Shown here in pieces: positions 33,001 through 48,000 of a stretch of 64,000 nt of DNA. Each line of letters begins with the position of its first letter. Position 1 is the first letter of the stretch. This stretch comes from Mimachlamys varia (taxonomy: Eukaryota; Mollusca; Bivalvia; Pectinida; Pectinidae). Both the position numbers and the translations under genes were made by a program. The stretch lies in contig OX392534.1 of the NCBI GenBank assembly GCA_947623455.1, forward strand, positions 39,561,426 through 39,625,425. Reading direction: 5' to 3'. The notes below the pieces were generated by a model. That model was not told where the DNA came from, did not search any database, and saw nothing but the letters and a program-made list of their open reading frames with translations.

Positions 33001-36000
33001 GGAAATCCGCAGTAACTTAGACTTCAACTCGAGTTTTGCTCCCACCATTTCCTCTACACCATTCGCAACTCAGGGGGGCAAGAGGTAAGTAAAGGTTACT
33101 CAACAGGTAGGGTTTTGATCGATAAAGAAAGAGGGAGATTCCTTCATCTCATCTTTTGAGGGTGTTTTAGCCCCATTCCCAATTAAAGTTATTTAATATT
33201 TAGGCAAAATTTAATGTTTACTCCTGAAAAAATCTTTCCCAATTCACCAATTCTCTTCCCAAAAAAAAAAAAAAACAGGCTCCATCCCAAACTGGTGAAA
33301 AAAAAGCCCTGCAGAGAGACTGCTCCTTCATAATACCTGCCTGGAGAGGCCACTTTAATGCATTAGACCTGCTTGGAGAGGCCACTTTAATGTGTTAGAC
33401 CTGCATGGAGAGGACACTTTAATGCGTTAGACCTGCATGGAGAGGCCACTTTAATGCGTTAGACCTGCATGGAGAGGCCACTTTAATGCGTTAGACCTGC
33501 ATGGAGAGGCCACTTTAATGCGTTAGACCTGCATGGAGAGGCCACTTTAATGTGTTAGACCTGCATGGAGAGGCCACTTTAATGTGTTAGACCTGCATGG
33601 AGAGGACACTCCAACATTAGTGCCATTATATTTGTCTACAACCTCCTCTATGAAACAGAACTTGTTCAGAAAACCATCTCCTGTCACAAAGCATTAGCAT
33701 TGTGAGACATGGTTATACAAAGTCAGATTTAATTCATTTGTTTATGATTAAAACATGGCATTAAAACAGACATTCAAAATAGTGTTTATCACGATGTACC
33801 TGATTTAGGTTTATAATACATTCAAATATATTCTTACCTTGACTATTACGAGCTATCTGTTAACCAAGAGATACACCAACAATATAAAAAGGATATATAT
33901 AATAATAATTATAGCAATAATTCGAGGTTCTTATATACTGCTTTATCACAACTTAAATATCGCCTCAAAGCAGCAACCAGCCAATATCGTTCTCAACTCC
34001 CTGGGGAGCATACAACCGGTGCTGCCATCTCGGTGCTCACAGCTAGCATTCTACAATGTCTAGCACTGCATGCCCAACCACATACTCATTTACAGCTGAA
34101 TAGACTGGAACAAGCAGAAAGTGCCTTGCTCAATGATGCAACACAAGTGCTGTGACAGGGACCCGAACTCACAACACTTTGATCACGAGCCCAGCGTTTT
34201 ACCACTAGACCACCATGCCTCCAGGAAGTGATATCTTTTGTGTTTAGTCTTCAGGTTTTCTTAGTTATGAAAATAGAATTGCTGCAAAAATTTACTCTGA
34301 ATGGTATTGTACTTGTCTTGTTACCAGGGGATCAAAGTCGGAGATGGAGATTGCACGCGGGTCAGAGCTGCTTACACTGGACGCCATCAAGTCGGGAATA
34401 CGCTTCCAGAAATGTGTGGCAGAGGCTTGGATAAAGGTAGTGTCAAGATAACTATGCCGGAAACATTGATTTACAACAAACATTGTTTAAATCAAATTCA
34501 TTTGATATTTATTTTTAACAATTCTAAACAAAAAACTAAGGTCTTCAGAAGATTTACCATAATCTGTAACAGATGAAACGAGAATATAATCTTTATGATT
34601 ATAAATTATGGAAACTATAACATCATTGTTAATCATTTAATCGTTTATTGAAAATGATTGAAACATAGCTTAAATTTGTCAGGATTTTCCTTCCTTATAC
34701 TGAAAACCAACTTAATTTCGCGTGCAATTGTTTTTTGCGTATTTCGCGGTTGATTAGAATTTGCGAAAATAAATCACCGCAAAATAGTTTCAGAGGTATG
34801 CAAACTGAGGGGGTACTGTACATAAGATTTATGACCATAACCCTATATTAAATCGCTGCGAAATAGTCGTTTCATATGAAAACCCGAAATTGAGTTACCA
34901 CAAATATAAGTTGGTTTACAGTACACATAACATATACCCATTAGTGCTATACCTAGCATAACTAAGGATAACATGACACATGTTTTGTTTGTCAGGTGAT
35001 TGATGCAGTAAAACAGCCAGGTGACCACAAAGTCATTGATATATTTATCCTCCTCATCCTCCACTCCACCAATCGTAAGAAGCCTGTGGAGAGTCTGTTC
35101 CGTAACAAGATCAGGGCAGGTGGCTTCACTGAGGTGCTGGTACAGGCGGCCTTCGGCGCCCACTCACAGGTAACTTGTGTAATGGTAAAGTCACTAGTGA
35201 TAATTTCTGTATTATGATGTAATCCGTTTCACCAAGCATACAGTCTTACCATAGGCATTTAGTGTGGACTCTGAAAACGTTTATACTGTATAGCGGAAAA
35301 TGTTTGGAGCAGTTTTAACTGTTTTGCGGTCTTTAATAGGGGGAACACTGAACAAGTATTTCAAAAGGAGGTTTTATGAGAGACATTTACTTGACAGACT
35401 GTCCCATAGGTTAAGTTTGTATGTTATAAACTTGAACAGGTGAAATTTGATGTAACTAAACCTGGTTGAAGTTTAAACTAGTTCTGCATGGTTGAGTTTG
35501 TGTGACGATTATCTCTGATTGGTGGAATGTTTTGTGTGATGAAGGTGATGCGCGACTACTTCCCGTCCATCCTGTCCCTCGCTGAGATTCTGCTGCGATC
35601 CCCAGAACCTGCGGTGGTGTACTTCGCTTGTGCTATGTACAGGGGAGCGTTCACAGCCTTCGACTCCTTCTGTCAGCAGGTGGCGCTTCTGTAGCTTTTT
35701 TCTGTTACCATATTAGAGATCAAATTACAATGAAAAATTGTTGATTTTTTGTACAGAATTAGACCGTCTTTTAAGCTTCTCATAAAAACAGGAATCCGTT
35801 CATATTGACGTCATTTGAATTGATATTCAATCCATTGATAATTCTCCTCTATAAACGTTTTTCAAATGTAAAATATGTGAAGATGAGCCTAATCCAAATA
35901 TGATTACATTGTAAACCACATGTTATGATAAGGTATAACAACAGGACATTTTAATACTCAGATTTTCATACAAAACTTTATTTTCAGGGTTATATCTCTA

Positions 36001-39000
36001 TCAATGACTGAGTATACTGTCCTTTTGACACTGCTGTAAAGACAAAACGTTTGCGATTATTTCTAGGAAATCGTCGGGAACCTGGTGACCCACATTGGTA
36101 TAGGGTTTGAGGGAGAGATTGACTCCTCCCTCGATATCCTGGCTGAACTTGTCGACACTCACCTCTCAAAGATGGCGCCTTTTGCGATATTTGTCAAGGT
36201 GTATATATTTATATATATAAACTTATTTATTTTACAACAATTATGAAACAAGTTATCCAACTTATATTAATCACTCTTGTTGGCACAGATGTTAGCGTGC
36301 AAGGTAAATGTTACCTACATCTGCCCTGTGTATTAAAACTTTTCCTTCCCCTCAAGAAGCATGCATCCTTCAAAGACCTTACAACAACGTACAAGCATCG
36401 ACTTTACAAAACATAATTGTAGAAATTGCAAATCCTGCAGCTGATGTGTTCTTTTATAATCACCTGATAAACATGTGAAGACACGGTATTATCTGATATT
36501 ACCTTCAGAACAATAATATTGTTTAAACTCTCTGGACTAAATGTTTATAGCAATGAATCTGTTGGTTATTAACTGTTTAGGGTTAACAATGTAACGGGTG
36601 ATTTTCACGCTGACCTAATTTCTTGATGTTGTCTTTATCTTCCCAGGGCGTCCTTGATTATCTAGACAACCTGTCTGTGATGCAGATCCGGAAGTTATAC
36701 TCAATGCTGAGTATGTTGGCATTCAGGAATCCCCAGGAAGGAGGCCTCATACAGGTTTGAGAAAATATATTGCCAGTTTGAGTTTAAGTACCTTGAGCCA
36801 GTTAATTTTTAGATTTCCCAGGCTCATTTGTTCAGAACCTGAGATATTTGTGTGTCCCCTTTTTCAATGATTTATTATTTAAACAACGTAGAAATGTTGG
36901 GCTCCAGTGTAACTTCACTCTTTGAATAGCTATAACATGGGTATTCGAAGAATATATTAATTGGAAAAATATGAAGTTATTACTGCAGGAAATGATCATG
37001 AGAAAGTATTATGAGTTTGCCAATTTATCATTTTTAAAATATCTGTTTAAATTTGATTGTGAACTAAAATTTCAGAGCAGCAAAATAAACACTTTTACAG
37101 TATTTTACTTTAACAATCCTTTCATTCAAATGTACCTAAAGAAGCTTATCAACGGTGTCAACATCTGGGTTTACTTTTAATCAGGATGGGAGTTGTCTTC
37201 ATTGAAAGAAAATAGAACTTCTTGTAGAGGATAGGATTCACACAATGACACTGATGGTTGCTAAGCAACATTTACTGCTGTAAACAATTTAAAATGTGAA
37301 ATGAATGTCGGGGAATAATAGAAAAGTTTTGTTTTTTTGTTTTTTTTTGGGTCAGTTTTTGTCAATCTTTAAAATGGCAGAACAGGTACAATACCTTACA
37401 GAATCTATTTGAGATTAACACCAGACAGTATCTACTTGCAGGATGACCTTCATATTTTGATACGGAAGCAACTTTCAAGTAACAGTCCAAAGTAAGTAGA
37501 AAAATCTATGACAAAATATTTAATAATATGAATATCCTCTAAGTAATTGATACCTCTAACTTATGCATTTTTGAATGAGATGTGATATTTTTCTTGGGCA
37601 CTACATGACTGACAATATGTGCTTAGAAGTCGACCTATTTAAGGTCTAAAAAAAGCTTTGTCTATGATTCGGTCTGATGGTTACTTTATCTAATGATGTA
37701 AATTATTATCTGTTCACAGGTACAAAAGGATGGGAGTCATAGGAGCCATTATGATCATCAAGAGCATTGCCTACAAGAGGTTTGTGTCTGGTATCAAAAC
37801 TGACCATGTGTTGATTGTACTGAGAAACCTTAACAAATGAATATTTGTGAGAAATATGCAAGAAACAGATGCATTTATAAAAGTTATGTCGCTACCCGTG
37901 TATCTATTGTTTGAAATTGAAGTGTCATGATACCCCAATACTGAAACAGTCTGGGAAACTATATTTCTGATGTCTTTGATATGATATGGAAATTATAGAA
38001 ACAAAAATGATGTGTAATAACAATATTGACTAGTTTAACCGTCTGAGGATTGTTCCTGACAGCTGCTTTGTGTTATAGAGTGATGATATTATTTTTACAA
38101 AAAAAAACCTGGAAAAGTTGAAAAGTCTTCACATGAAATCTTTGTAAGATCAAGTGAGATGTAATTTAAATAATTGTATACCAGGTAAGTTACAGTTGAA
38201 GAGTGACTGCTTGTCATTTTGGTGATGGTAATTGTCACTATAACATCGAAAATAATGCTCAAATACTCTTGTAGATAAATGTAACTTTTGATTGTATAGA
38301 AATACATTTTGTATGTTCATGATATAACCTTAATGTGCAAAAAAATATTGAAATAATGTACTGGGGTCTAGAGGCCTGAATATACTGAGTTGAATTGAAT
38401 CTTATTTGATCCTTTTCCACAGAAACAGGATTGAGGAGTTTACTAAAACCATTTTCCAATTTGCTCAACACTTCCCCAATGTTTGTGCTCAGAGATCCAT
38501 CTTTGTTAAGAACCTCCATAGCACTGGCTTTCAACCTGTCTCTACCAAAATATTGAAATAATGCCTACTGAATTTAATTGGATCTTGTTTCAGTACCAAT
38601 ACGGTACAGACCCAGCTAGAGAGTGTTCCTCTGTCCGAGGACCTGTACAAACAGGTAGTCAGTCTCCTACAGCTGGTCAAGACGTCCAGCAGTCGCACCC
38701 CAGAGGTGGCCTCTCTCTTCATGGACGAACTCGCAGCCGTCATTCGCCGTGGTCAGATGGACTCCAAAGTCGAGGTAGGTCAGAATTGTGCTGGTTTTCA
38801 GGTGGTACGAGGAACAATTGTGTAGAGAATGTCAGGTGCTTAGCATGCACACACACTGACCCAGTCACGACATTTCTCTCTCTTGCATGTGTGTGACGCA
38901 ATATGTAGGTGCAGAAATCACCAGTTGGGAGTCAGTCAACCCTGAATAATGTGTACTTCAAGTGTGCATTTAAGGTAAATAATTGGTCTGGAGTGAGACA

Positions 39001-42000
39001 GGAAGAATGTTGTCAAAGGACATCTAAAAACTCTAAACTTTTTGTGTATTGAATGTGTCCTAGAACATGCTTTAATATTACAACCTCGAGTAAATTTCTA
39101 TTTTTTTCAAGAAATATGGGTCTACCAAACATGACTTACCAGTATGACACAAACTGGTCGTCCTCTAGTGGTACACTTGAAACATGTTCATATTCAAAAT
39201 AATTAATCATAAAGTCACATACAAACTACACTTGTACTCACTAGGTATACATAAGACGTATAACCCGCCGGCAATCTGCTAGTGTAGGTTATCTGGGATT
39301 TATTTTACAAAAGCCTAAAAAATGCCTTAATTGACTTCCTGCGGGCTATAACCACAGGTAATACGCAGGAAATTACAGTACTTGAATTGATTGCGTGAAC
39401 AAATATGGAAATATTCTCATGACTATACATGAACTTATTCCCCCTACATTTATAAACTGAACTTGCCCAGTCCTTTATCTGGTAGGGTTCAAATGTGATT
39501 TAAGGTCAACAAGGTATTATCACTAACTTACTTTCTGTTTTAAGAAATTTTCTAACCCTGAAATCTTTCACAAATACATATAGTGCTTTTGAATGTTGTG
39601 TAGATATGATTTAATAATTTATGGATTTAAATTGGCCAAATGTTAACCCCCTACTGTTGGTACTTCAGACAACCATCTTATGACCATGGTCAAAAATAAT
39701 TCTTAAACTGTATCTTACAATCTTACAAACTGATGTAACTATGAACCACATTTTACTAAATCAGTGTGTGCTCAGAACTATTTCAATAAAACAAAAAAGG
39801 TACTGACTGATAAAGAAAAGGCTTGCTTTGTATAACATTGTCAACCTTTCAGACAACAAACCTCTCTTTTTTGTGTGACTCTCAAACAAGATGGATGCCC
39901 TGACCCTGACATAAAACTGACCTATATTTGCAGGCTTGGATCAGTGAGAACGTGATCACAGACTTCCAGGACGATTATGTCGTGGACATAGAAGAGATCC
40001 CTGACAGATCGTAAGTAGTGTCCCACTCCAGGATGAACATGTGGTAGTTGGGAGATGCCCGACAAATCGTAAGTAGTGTCCAACTTCAGGATGAATATGT
40101 GGTAGTTGGGAGATGCCCCACAAATCGTAAGTAGTGTCCCACTTCAGGATGAATATGTGGTAGTTGGGAGATCCCTGACAAATCGTAAGTAGTGTCCCAC
40201 TCCAGGATGAACGTGTGGTAGTTGGGAGATCCCTGACAAATCGCAAGTAGTGTCCCACTTCAGGATGAATGTGTGGTAGTTGGGAGATCCCTGACAAATC
40301 GTAAGTAGTGTCCCACTCCAGGATGAATGTGTGGTAGTTGGGAGATCCCTGACAAATCGTAAGTAGTGTCCCACTTCCGGATGAACGTCTGGTAGTTGGG
40401 AGATGCCCGACAAATCGTAAGTAGTGTCCCACTTCAGGATGAATGTGTGGTAGTTGGGCGATGCCCCACAAATCGTAAGTAGTGTCCCACTCCAGGATGA
40501 ATGTGTGGTAGTTGGGAGATCCCTGACAAATCGTAAGTAGTGTCCCACTTCAGGATAAATGTGTGGTAGTTGGGAGATCCCTGACAAATCGTAAGTAGTG
40601 TCCCACTTCAGGATGAACGTGTGGTAGTTAGGAGATGCCCTACAAATCGTAAGTAGTGTCCCACTTCAGGATGAACGTGTGGTAGTTGGGAGATCCCTGA
40701 CAAATCGTAAGTAGTGTCCCACTTCAGGATGAACATGTGGTAGTTGGGAGATGCCCCACAAATCGTAAGTAGTGTCCCACTTCAGGATGAACGTGTGGTA
40801 GTTGGGAGATCCCTGACAAATCGTAAGTAGTGTCCCACTTCAGGATGAACGTGTGGTAGTTGGGAGATCCCTGACAAATCGTAAGTAGTTTCCCACTTCA
40901 GGATGAACGTGTGGTAGTTGGGAGATGCCCCACAAATCGTAAGTAGTGTCCCACTTCAGGATGAACGTGTGGTAGTTGGGAGATGCCAGAAACATCAAAA
41001 GTATTATCAGACTTCAGTTTAATGATGTTTTAGACCTAGAACCATGCTTATTTAAAGCTGCAATCAACTGGCCACTTGTTGCAGTGAAACGAAAAAGAGA
41101 GAGAGCCTGGTGGTTTATCATGAAAGAAAATGGCACACGATATGTTGTCCATGTACTACTGCATTAGGTTAGGGCTGTTCAAGAATTGACCGTATTGGAG
41201 GGGTGGAAGGCACTTATTCAGAGACCCCAGTACCCATCAGATACTAAAAGTGATTTAAGATAAGGAATGGTATGTAGATGTGGTTTAATTCCTACCATCC
41301 ATGATATATTAAAGGCCCAATATACGTAACTTTCGGCAAAACTTGAAGCAAAAATCAAGCCTAATAACTTATTATATTTATAGATTTAGTTTAGATTAAC
41401 TGATATCAGCAATATTCAAATTGAATTCTTTCGCGGTTACCGGTACAGCAGCAGTTGAAACACGCTATTTGTAAACACGCGTCCATTTCAAACCGTCTTC
41501 TACCTTTGGTTTGTTGTTGAAGTGGGCCCAACCTGAAATATTTTCAATTCTTTGGATTTTTTTTGTCAAGAGTTTCTTGTTAGTTACCGCTCAGGTTTAC
41601 TTCGTTTTAGGCTTAATTTTGCATGGTTATCAACTGGATTTTTTTTCAGAATTTTTCAGAATCACGAAAATTTTCCTGAGGTTATGTATATTGGGCCTTT
41701 AATACAGACGCCTCCCACCTCCTTCACACAACTATGGAATAGCCCTTAACAAATATGATTGATGGGCACAGGGATTGGATTTAAAACTTTTGGATCTGTT
41801 ATCGACATTGAATAAATTATAAACAGATGAAGGAACAAACCCTTCCTACAAACTGAACTGACAGCAAGATCAGGAATGTGATTGCCTTCATGTAATGTCT
41901 CAAATTTCCAAAATCTTCTAAATAAAAGGTGCAGCTATTTTAGAAATTTCTGATTTACAAATTTTCTTTCCCATTGTAGGAAGTATATGATACCGTTTGA

Positions 42001-45000
42001 GACAAAGTACAGTCTGGACGATGACGCGGAGGGGTCTATCGCCATTAACGTCATCCCCCTGGTGGAGTTCAGCCTCAAGGACAAGAAAAAACAGCAACCC
42101 AACAAGAACGAGAACGGGTGATTTTATTATAAAATATTCAATGGTAGATTCTGGTACAGTGGACTCCACTTAATATCACCCCTGTTAATATCACATTCCT
42201 CTTTATATCATGTTTTTCCCAAACACCATTTTTCTCTCAATATAATCTTTGTAACCTGTTTTAATCAATTACCCCTCATTCATTGAACAGTTTGTTTGGT
42301 CCCGACCGAGTTTGTACATATTCAACCAACCTTGGATTACTCGAATACTATGTCTTCCTGAACTATTAATCAGGTCCCCACAAGTTCGAGTAAGTGAGGT
42401 TTTACTGTAGAACTATTAATCAGGTCCCCACAAGTTCGAGTAAGTGAGGTTTTACTGTAGAACTATTAATCAGGTCCCCACAAGTTCGAGTAAGTGAGGT
42501 TTTACTGTTGAACTATTAATCAGGTCCCCACAAGTTCGAGTAAGTGAGGTTTTACTGTAGAACTGTTGATCAGGTCCCCACGAGTTCGAGTAAGTGGGGT
42601 TTTACTGTACTTTTGCTTTCTTCAGCAAGAATTTCGAATGCAGCAATTCATCATTGCACTTTATATCTGTTAAAATTTGGTTATGTACTAAAATTTTGCA
42701 GCATAAAAAATGAAATGTAATAGCTCTAAAATTATATGATAAATAAGTGATTCCAAATGTAATCCACTTATTTTTGTAACAGCTTACACAACATCCTACA
42801 GAAACTTATTCCACACATTTTCAGCTATTAATTCATTCACCCCTAAAAATGTATAATGATCTAATCCAACTATTGAATTGGAAGAGTTCACATATGTCTT
42901 CATGGGTGAATGAGATTGATTTTGTAAAAAAAAAAAATTCAATTCTGTTTGTACAGGTCTTCGGACAGAGGCACACTCTTCAAAATTGTACACTGTTGAG
43001 GGAAAATCTATCACATTTAAAAGTTTCCCCTTCAATTAATTGAATTGGCCTAACATCCTAGTAACGTCTTTGTTGTATTTTCCATGAATCATTTCATACA
43101 GTTTTAACATATCTCTAGCTGGCTCCTGTTGATAGCACTGTTTAATAGTTATAGACATTTAACTGTATCTGGGAATGGTTTTCAGTGCAGTATACTGAAG
43201 TCAAGCAATAATCAAACTAGACAATTAAAAATATGGTACATATCACCTCTAAACAGCTCATGGTATGCAGAACATGGGTATCATGTGAAGATTTTTCTGT
43301 TGTTACGTATAAGGGGCTTTTTACATGGATGTACATTTTTGCAAATCAATAGCAGTGAAAAATAATAACCAATTTTCTTGAAACTCGGTAACAAGGTTAG
43401 ATGCCTATAGGGCTTGGCCAAGTTCAATCGACCCTTAAGGTGACATTGTTTTATAAAGTTATGTCCCCTTGATTTACTTTTCTGTGCAATCATGGCATCA
43501 CATATTTCCAATTTCTGTACATAGGGCTTTAGTTTTTGTTCAATTTCCAAGCAATACATCTTGTGTCAACAGCATTAATATTGTATGTTTCAACCTTGCC
43601 TCAAAAGATTTTACCTATAAAATGATTACCCCATTACAAAAGGGGGAAAAGCAGGGAATATTAATTCTACAAATTAGTCTGTTAGGGCTGTTCTAGAAAA
43701 TGTAACAGCATAATGATCAAATAACATGTTAATGTATTTTATTAGATCAAATCAAAATAAAATATCAATCCTGCAGAAATATCCGGCTTGAAGTAACAAT
43801 AGGGGATAACATGTCTGATGTTTTCTTTTTTCATACTTAATTCTTGCTTTATCTGTTATTATAGGAGATCTCCAGACCCCGTGTGCTTATCGCCTCACTT
43901 CCGTCTTCTCCAAATCTGTGAAGAAAAACAACAAGGTGACCTCACCAATATAGATGCTCTTCTAGGTAAGTCTTTTATTACTTGTCAATGAATGCAGTGT
44001 TTGTCGAGCTTTTATGATCAATTCTAGAATACTTATTGCAGTAGAATTATTACACCCTTGCGATGAGTCGTTGAGAGTATATAGGGATATCCACCTGTAC
44101 GTACGTACCTATACCCAACAATGGCACCACTCTACGGGCTGTATTTCTCAACCAAGTGGTAGGAAACTTCACATAAGAGTCTAAAAACATCACCACTTGT
44201 ACCTGTCTGCGTTTCAACCTTCTGCATTCAATAACTAGGTCACTGAAACTATTTATCAAAATTGACCGAATCTTTATCATCAACGCACTACTGTCAGCAT
44301 TTCTTGACCGATTGGTACTAAACATGACAGAAGTTTGGACATCACTGCTCAACATGCTGCATTTCTCAACTGATCGACATCAATCTTCACACAAGTGTTC
44401 ACAAATATCATATCTTGTTGCAAGTTCACGTTTCAAATTTATGCAGTCACAAACTAGGTCACTGTTACTATAAACAAAATTTTGGCGCTATCGTTAAAGT
44501 AACGTTTATCGTGAATGCATACCAGCTTATGAAAACAGGTCTAATCTAATCGCTCATTATTTCCCTTTTCACTTTGCAGTTTTGAAGTAGGAGTGTGAAG
44601 GGGTTAGTATAGTTTGCAATGCCTCATTGTAATAATTTTGGAGTTCATTTTAACCACCTCCAAGTTACTAGACTAACCAGCCAGTTCTCAACTTTCATAT
44701 TTTGATGTCAAAATGAAAGTGTTAAACACAAAACAGTTTGTTCTGGCATTTTCATTGTTCAGGCTGTCCATTGCTGCTTCCGACTCCCGAGATATTTGAG
44801 AAGATGACTAGTCTGTCACGCAGGGAGAAAGAGATTGTGTGTACTGCTGTTTTTACTGGCCTCAACTGGTTCAGGGAAACCGTCAATGCCTTCGCACCAC
44901 AGGACGACCTTGAAATGAAGGGCAAGGTCATAACAAGAGTTCAGAATATCACAGAGCTACAAGGCTTACTAGAGAAATGCTTGGCAGGTAAGTGTTTTAT

Positions 45001-48000
45001 CCTATCTTTGTAAGTAAATATAGATTTTGGGTTATGAGGACAAATCTGAGTCTTATTTTAAATTTTAAATTACAAAAATTTTTTGCTGTCTAGGTTAACC
45101 TATAACTAAAACCAAATTCATTTGACATTCATAAGGCCATGAATGTCATTGACTGATTGTTGACGTTATCATTATTATGACATCATATTTGTTACTTTGG
45201 ACACTACTGACCGTCGACAGGGTATAAGAAGTAAAAAGAGTATTGTGACTTCCTATTGGAGAAAAGCAAATCCAACATGAAGTGCCTATTTGCCTCATTG
45301 AATTTGCCTTTGTTCAGTTGGCATTCATATTGCCTATGAATGCCAACTGAATGTTCCTTGCCTTAAGAACCTAACAGAACTTGCCCCAGAGCAATTTCCA
45401 ACACTTTAAAGGTTGCATGTATTATTGTTTAGTCTCATAAGAATGGTTTGATATTCAATGCAAACACCAGGATTATTTAATGCATTTTTGTAGCCACTCC
45501 AAATTTCAAGCCGCCCCCTGCCAACTTTGACTGGTACGAGTGTCCTACACCGGTTATCCAGACCACCGGTGGTGAGAGTAAAGGCAAGAAAAAGGGCAGG
45601 AAAGCGGGCAAGAAGTAAGACTCCTAAGACTTATGTCTCATGATAGAATGAAACAACAGTTAAAGAAACGTTATAAAGCAGAAAAATAAAAATAATAAAT
45701 ATATAAAATACAAACAAAAACAAAAAACATGTTAATAGCAAACCCAAAAGGACTTAAATGATTTAGGTAAATGTCAGCTTAACTCACTCAATATGTAGTA
45801 TCTACGATTTCAACTGTTTAGGACTTATTAATCTGAAGACATTCTTAAATATTTGAGAACGTTTTGAACTAAGAATGTGTTTGTTGATACATAAGGAGCC
45901 CTGTTTTGAACTCTTTAAAGAAAAAGTGTAATGTAAGTGTATGAAATAGCTAGGTTAGTTATTCCCGCACTTTTTACTGTGAAAGCCATTCAAAACTAAT
46001 TTTCTCTATAAGTATAAGGATCCAAGAGGGTTCAATTACTTAGTTATGATAGATTATAATGTGTATACCATCAACATGAAACTGAGGTTGAGTAAATATC
46101 ACATGTTTAGTATCAGAGCTCCTGGTGATTACTCTGTATATCTATATGTTTATGCATTTCTAGGAAAAAGGGTGACAAAGAAAATTCCCCAGACGAGGCG
46201 AGTGATGAAAACAGTAAAGACTCGACTATTCTAGATAAGGTAAGGGCTGTTTCAAAATTAACTGTATTGGAGAAGCTGAAGGCACTTTTTAAGAGACGCC
46301 AACCAACAATCAAATATTAAAAGTAATTTAATATAAGGAATGGTAGACAGATTTAACCCTACCACTCATGATATTTTAATACAGGTCCCTTGGCCCTTGG
46401 ACTTAGAAAAATTCCTATAATTCAGTTTTTGTGCATTATCTCTGCAACACGTGCACATATTGAGCTGAAATTTGGTATACAGATTCTTCATGGGGATAAC
46501 TAGGTCATGTCCCTGTAATTTTTTTATCGAATCATTGCATCTTTATAGCTTGTGGGGGCCGGTAGGGGACATGTATTGTAGGGCCGGTAGGGGACATGTA
46601 TTGTGGGGGCCGGTAGGGGACATGTATTTTAGGGCCGGTAGGGGACATGTATTGTGTGGGCCGGTAGGGGACATGTATTTTAGGGCCGGTAGGGGACATG
46701 TATTGTAGGGCCGGTAGGGGACATGTATTGTGGGGGCCGGTAGGGGACATGTATTGTAGGGCCGGTAGGGGACATGTATTGTGGGGGCCGGTAGGGGACA
46801 TGTATTTTAGGGCCGGAAGGGGACATGTATTTTAGGGCCGGTAGGGGACATGTATTTTAGGGCCGGTAGGGGACATGTATTTTAGGGCCGGTAGGGGACA
46901 TGTATTGTAGGGCCGGTAGGGGACATGTATTGTAGGGCCGGTAGGGGACATGTATTTTAGGGCCGGTAGGGGACATGTATTGTGGGGGCCGGTAGGGGAC
47001 ATGTATTTTAGGGCCAGTAGGGGACATGTATTTTAGGGCCGGTAGGGGACATGTATTGTGGGGGCCGGTAGGGGACATGTATTTTAGGGCCGGTAGGGGA
47101 CATGTATTTTAGGGCCGGTAGGGGACATGTATTGTAGGGCCGGTAGGGGACATGTATTGTGGGGGCCGGTAGTGGACATGTATTGTAGGGCCGGTAGGGG
47201 ACATGTATTTTAGGGCCGGTAGGGGACATGTATTGTGGGGGCCGGTAGGGGACATGTATTGTGGGGGCCGGTAGGGGACATGTATTGTAGGGCCGGTAGG
47301 GGACATGTATTTTAGGGCCGGTAGGGGACATGTATTTTAGGGCCGGTAGGGGACATGTATTTTAGGGCCGGTAGGGGACATGTATTGTAGGGCCGGTAGG
47401 GGACATGTATTTTAGGGCCGGTAGGGGACATGTATTGTGGGGGCCGGTAGGGGACATGTATTTTAGGGCCGGTAGGGGACATGTATTTTAGGGCCGGTAG
47501 GGGACATGTATTTTAGGGCCGGTAGGGGACATGTATTGCTTCAGCAATACTCAATATGCTTGTTTTGTGTTTAGGTTACATTTTTATCATGGCACCACCA
47601 GCAATCCAAGTTGGTATGAAGTATTTCTGCATTTAAAAACTTGTTTATTAGAACCTAAAACAGTATTTTTGTGTTAATTTTGTAGACAACAGCAGACACA
47701 CAAGTGGACAAAGGAACGGAACAATCTGACAAACCTCTGGTCAATCTGACCAGCTACAGACCATTCTTTAGGTAAGGTCACCAAGGTCTTTGTATATTTA
47801 ATAAGGTAAGGTAACCAAGGTTATTGTTTATTTGTAAGGTCACCAAGGCCAATGTTTAATTGTAAGGTCACCAAAGTCATTGTTTATTTGTAAGATCACC
47901 AAGGTCATTATCTAATTGTAAGGTCACCAAGGTCAATGTTTATGTGTTAGGTCACCAAGGTCATTGTTTATTTGTAAGGTCACCAAGGTCATTTTAAATG

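Noticed and set aside
39956..40587. Minus-strand frames across intron 21 repeat
   Set aside because: They arise from the 58-bp array of duplicated exon ends on the opposite strand of FANCD2.
40011..40996. CRISPR-like array
   Set aside because: Units are contiguous with no variable spacers, and the context is eukaryotic intronic DNA. The same holds for the other minisatellites.
46532..47331. Frames with [15 protein letters not shown] repeats
   Set aside because: 25-27 bp minisatellite artefact inside a FANCD2 intron.
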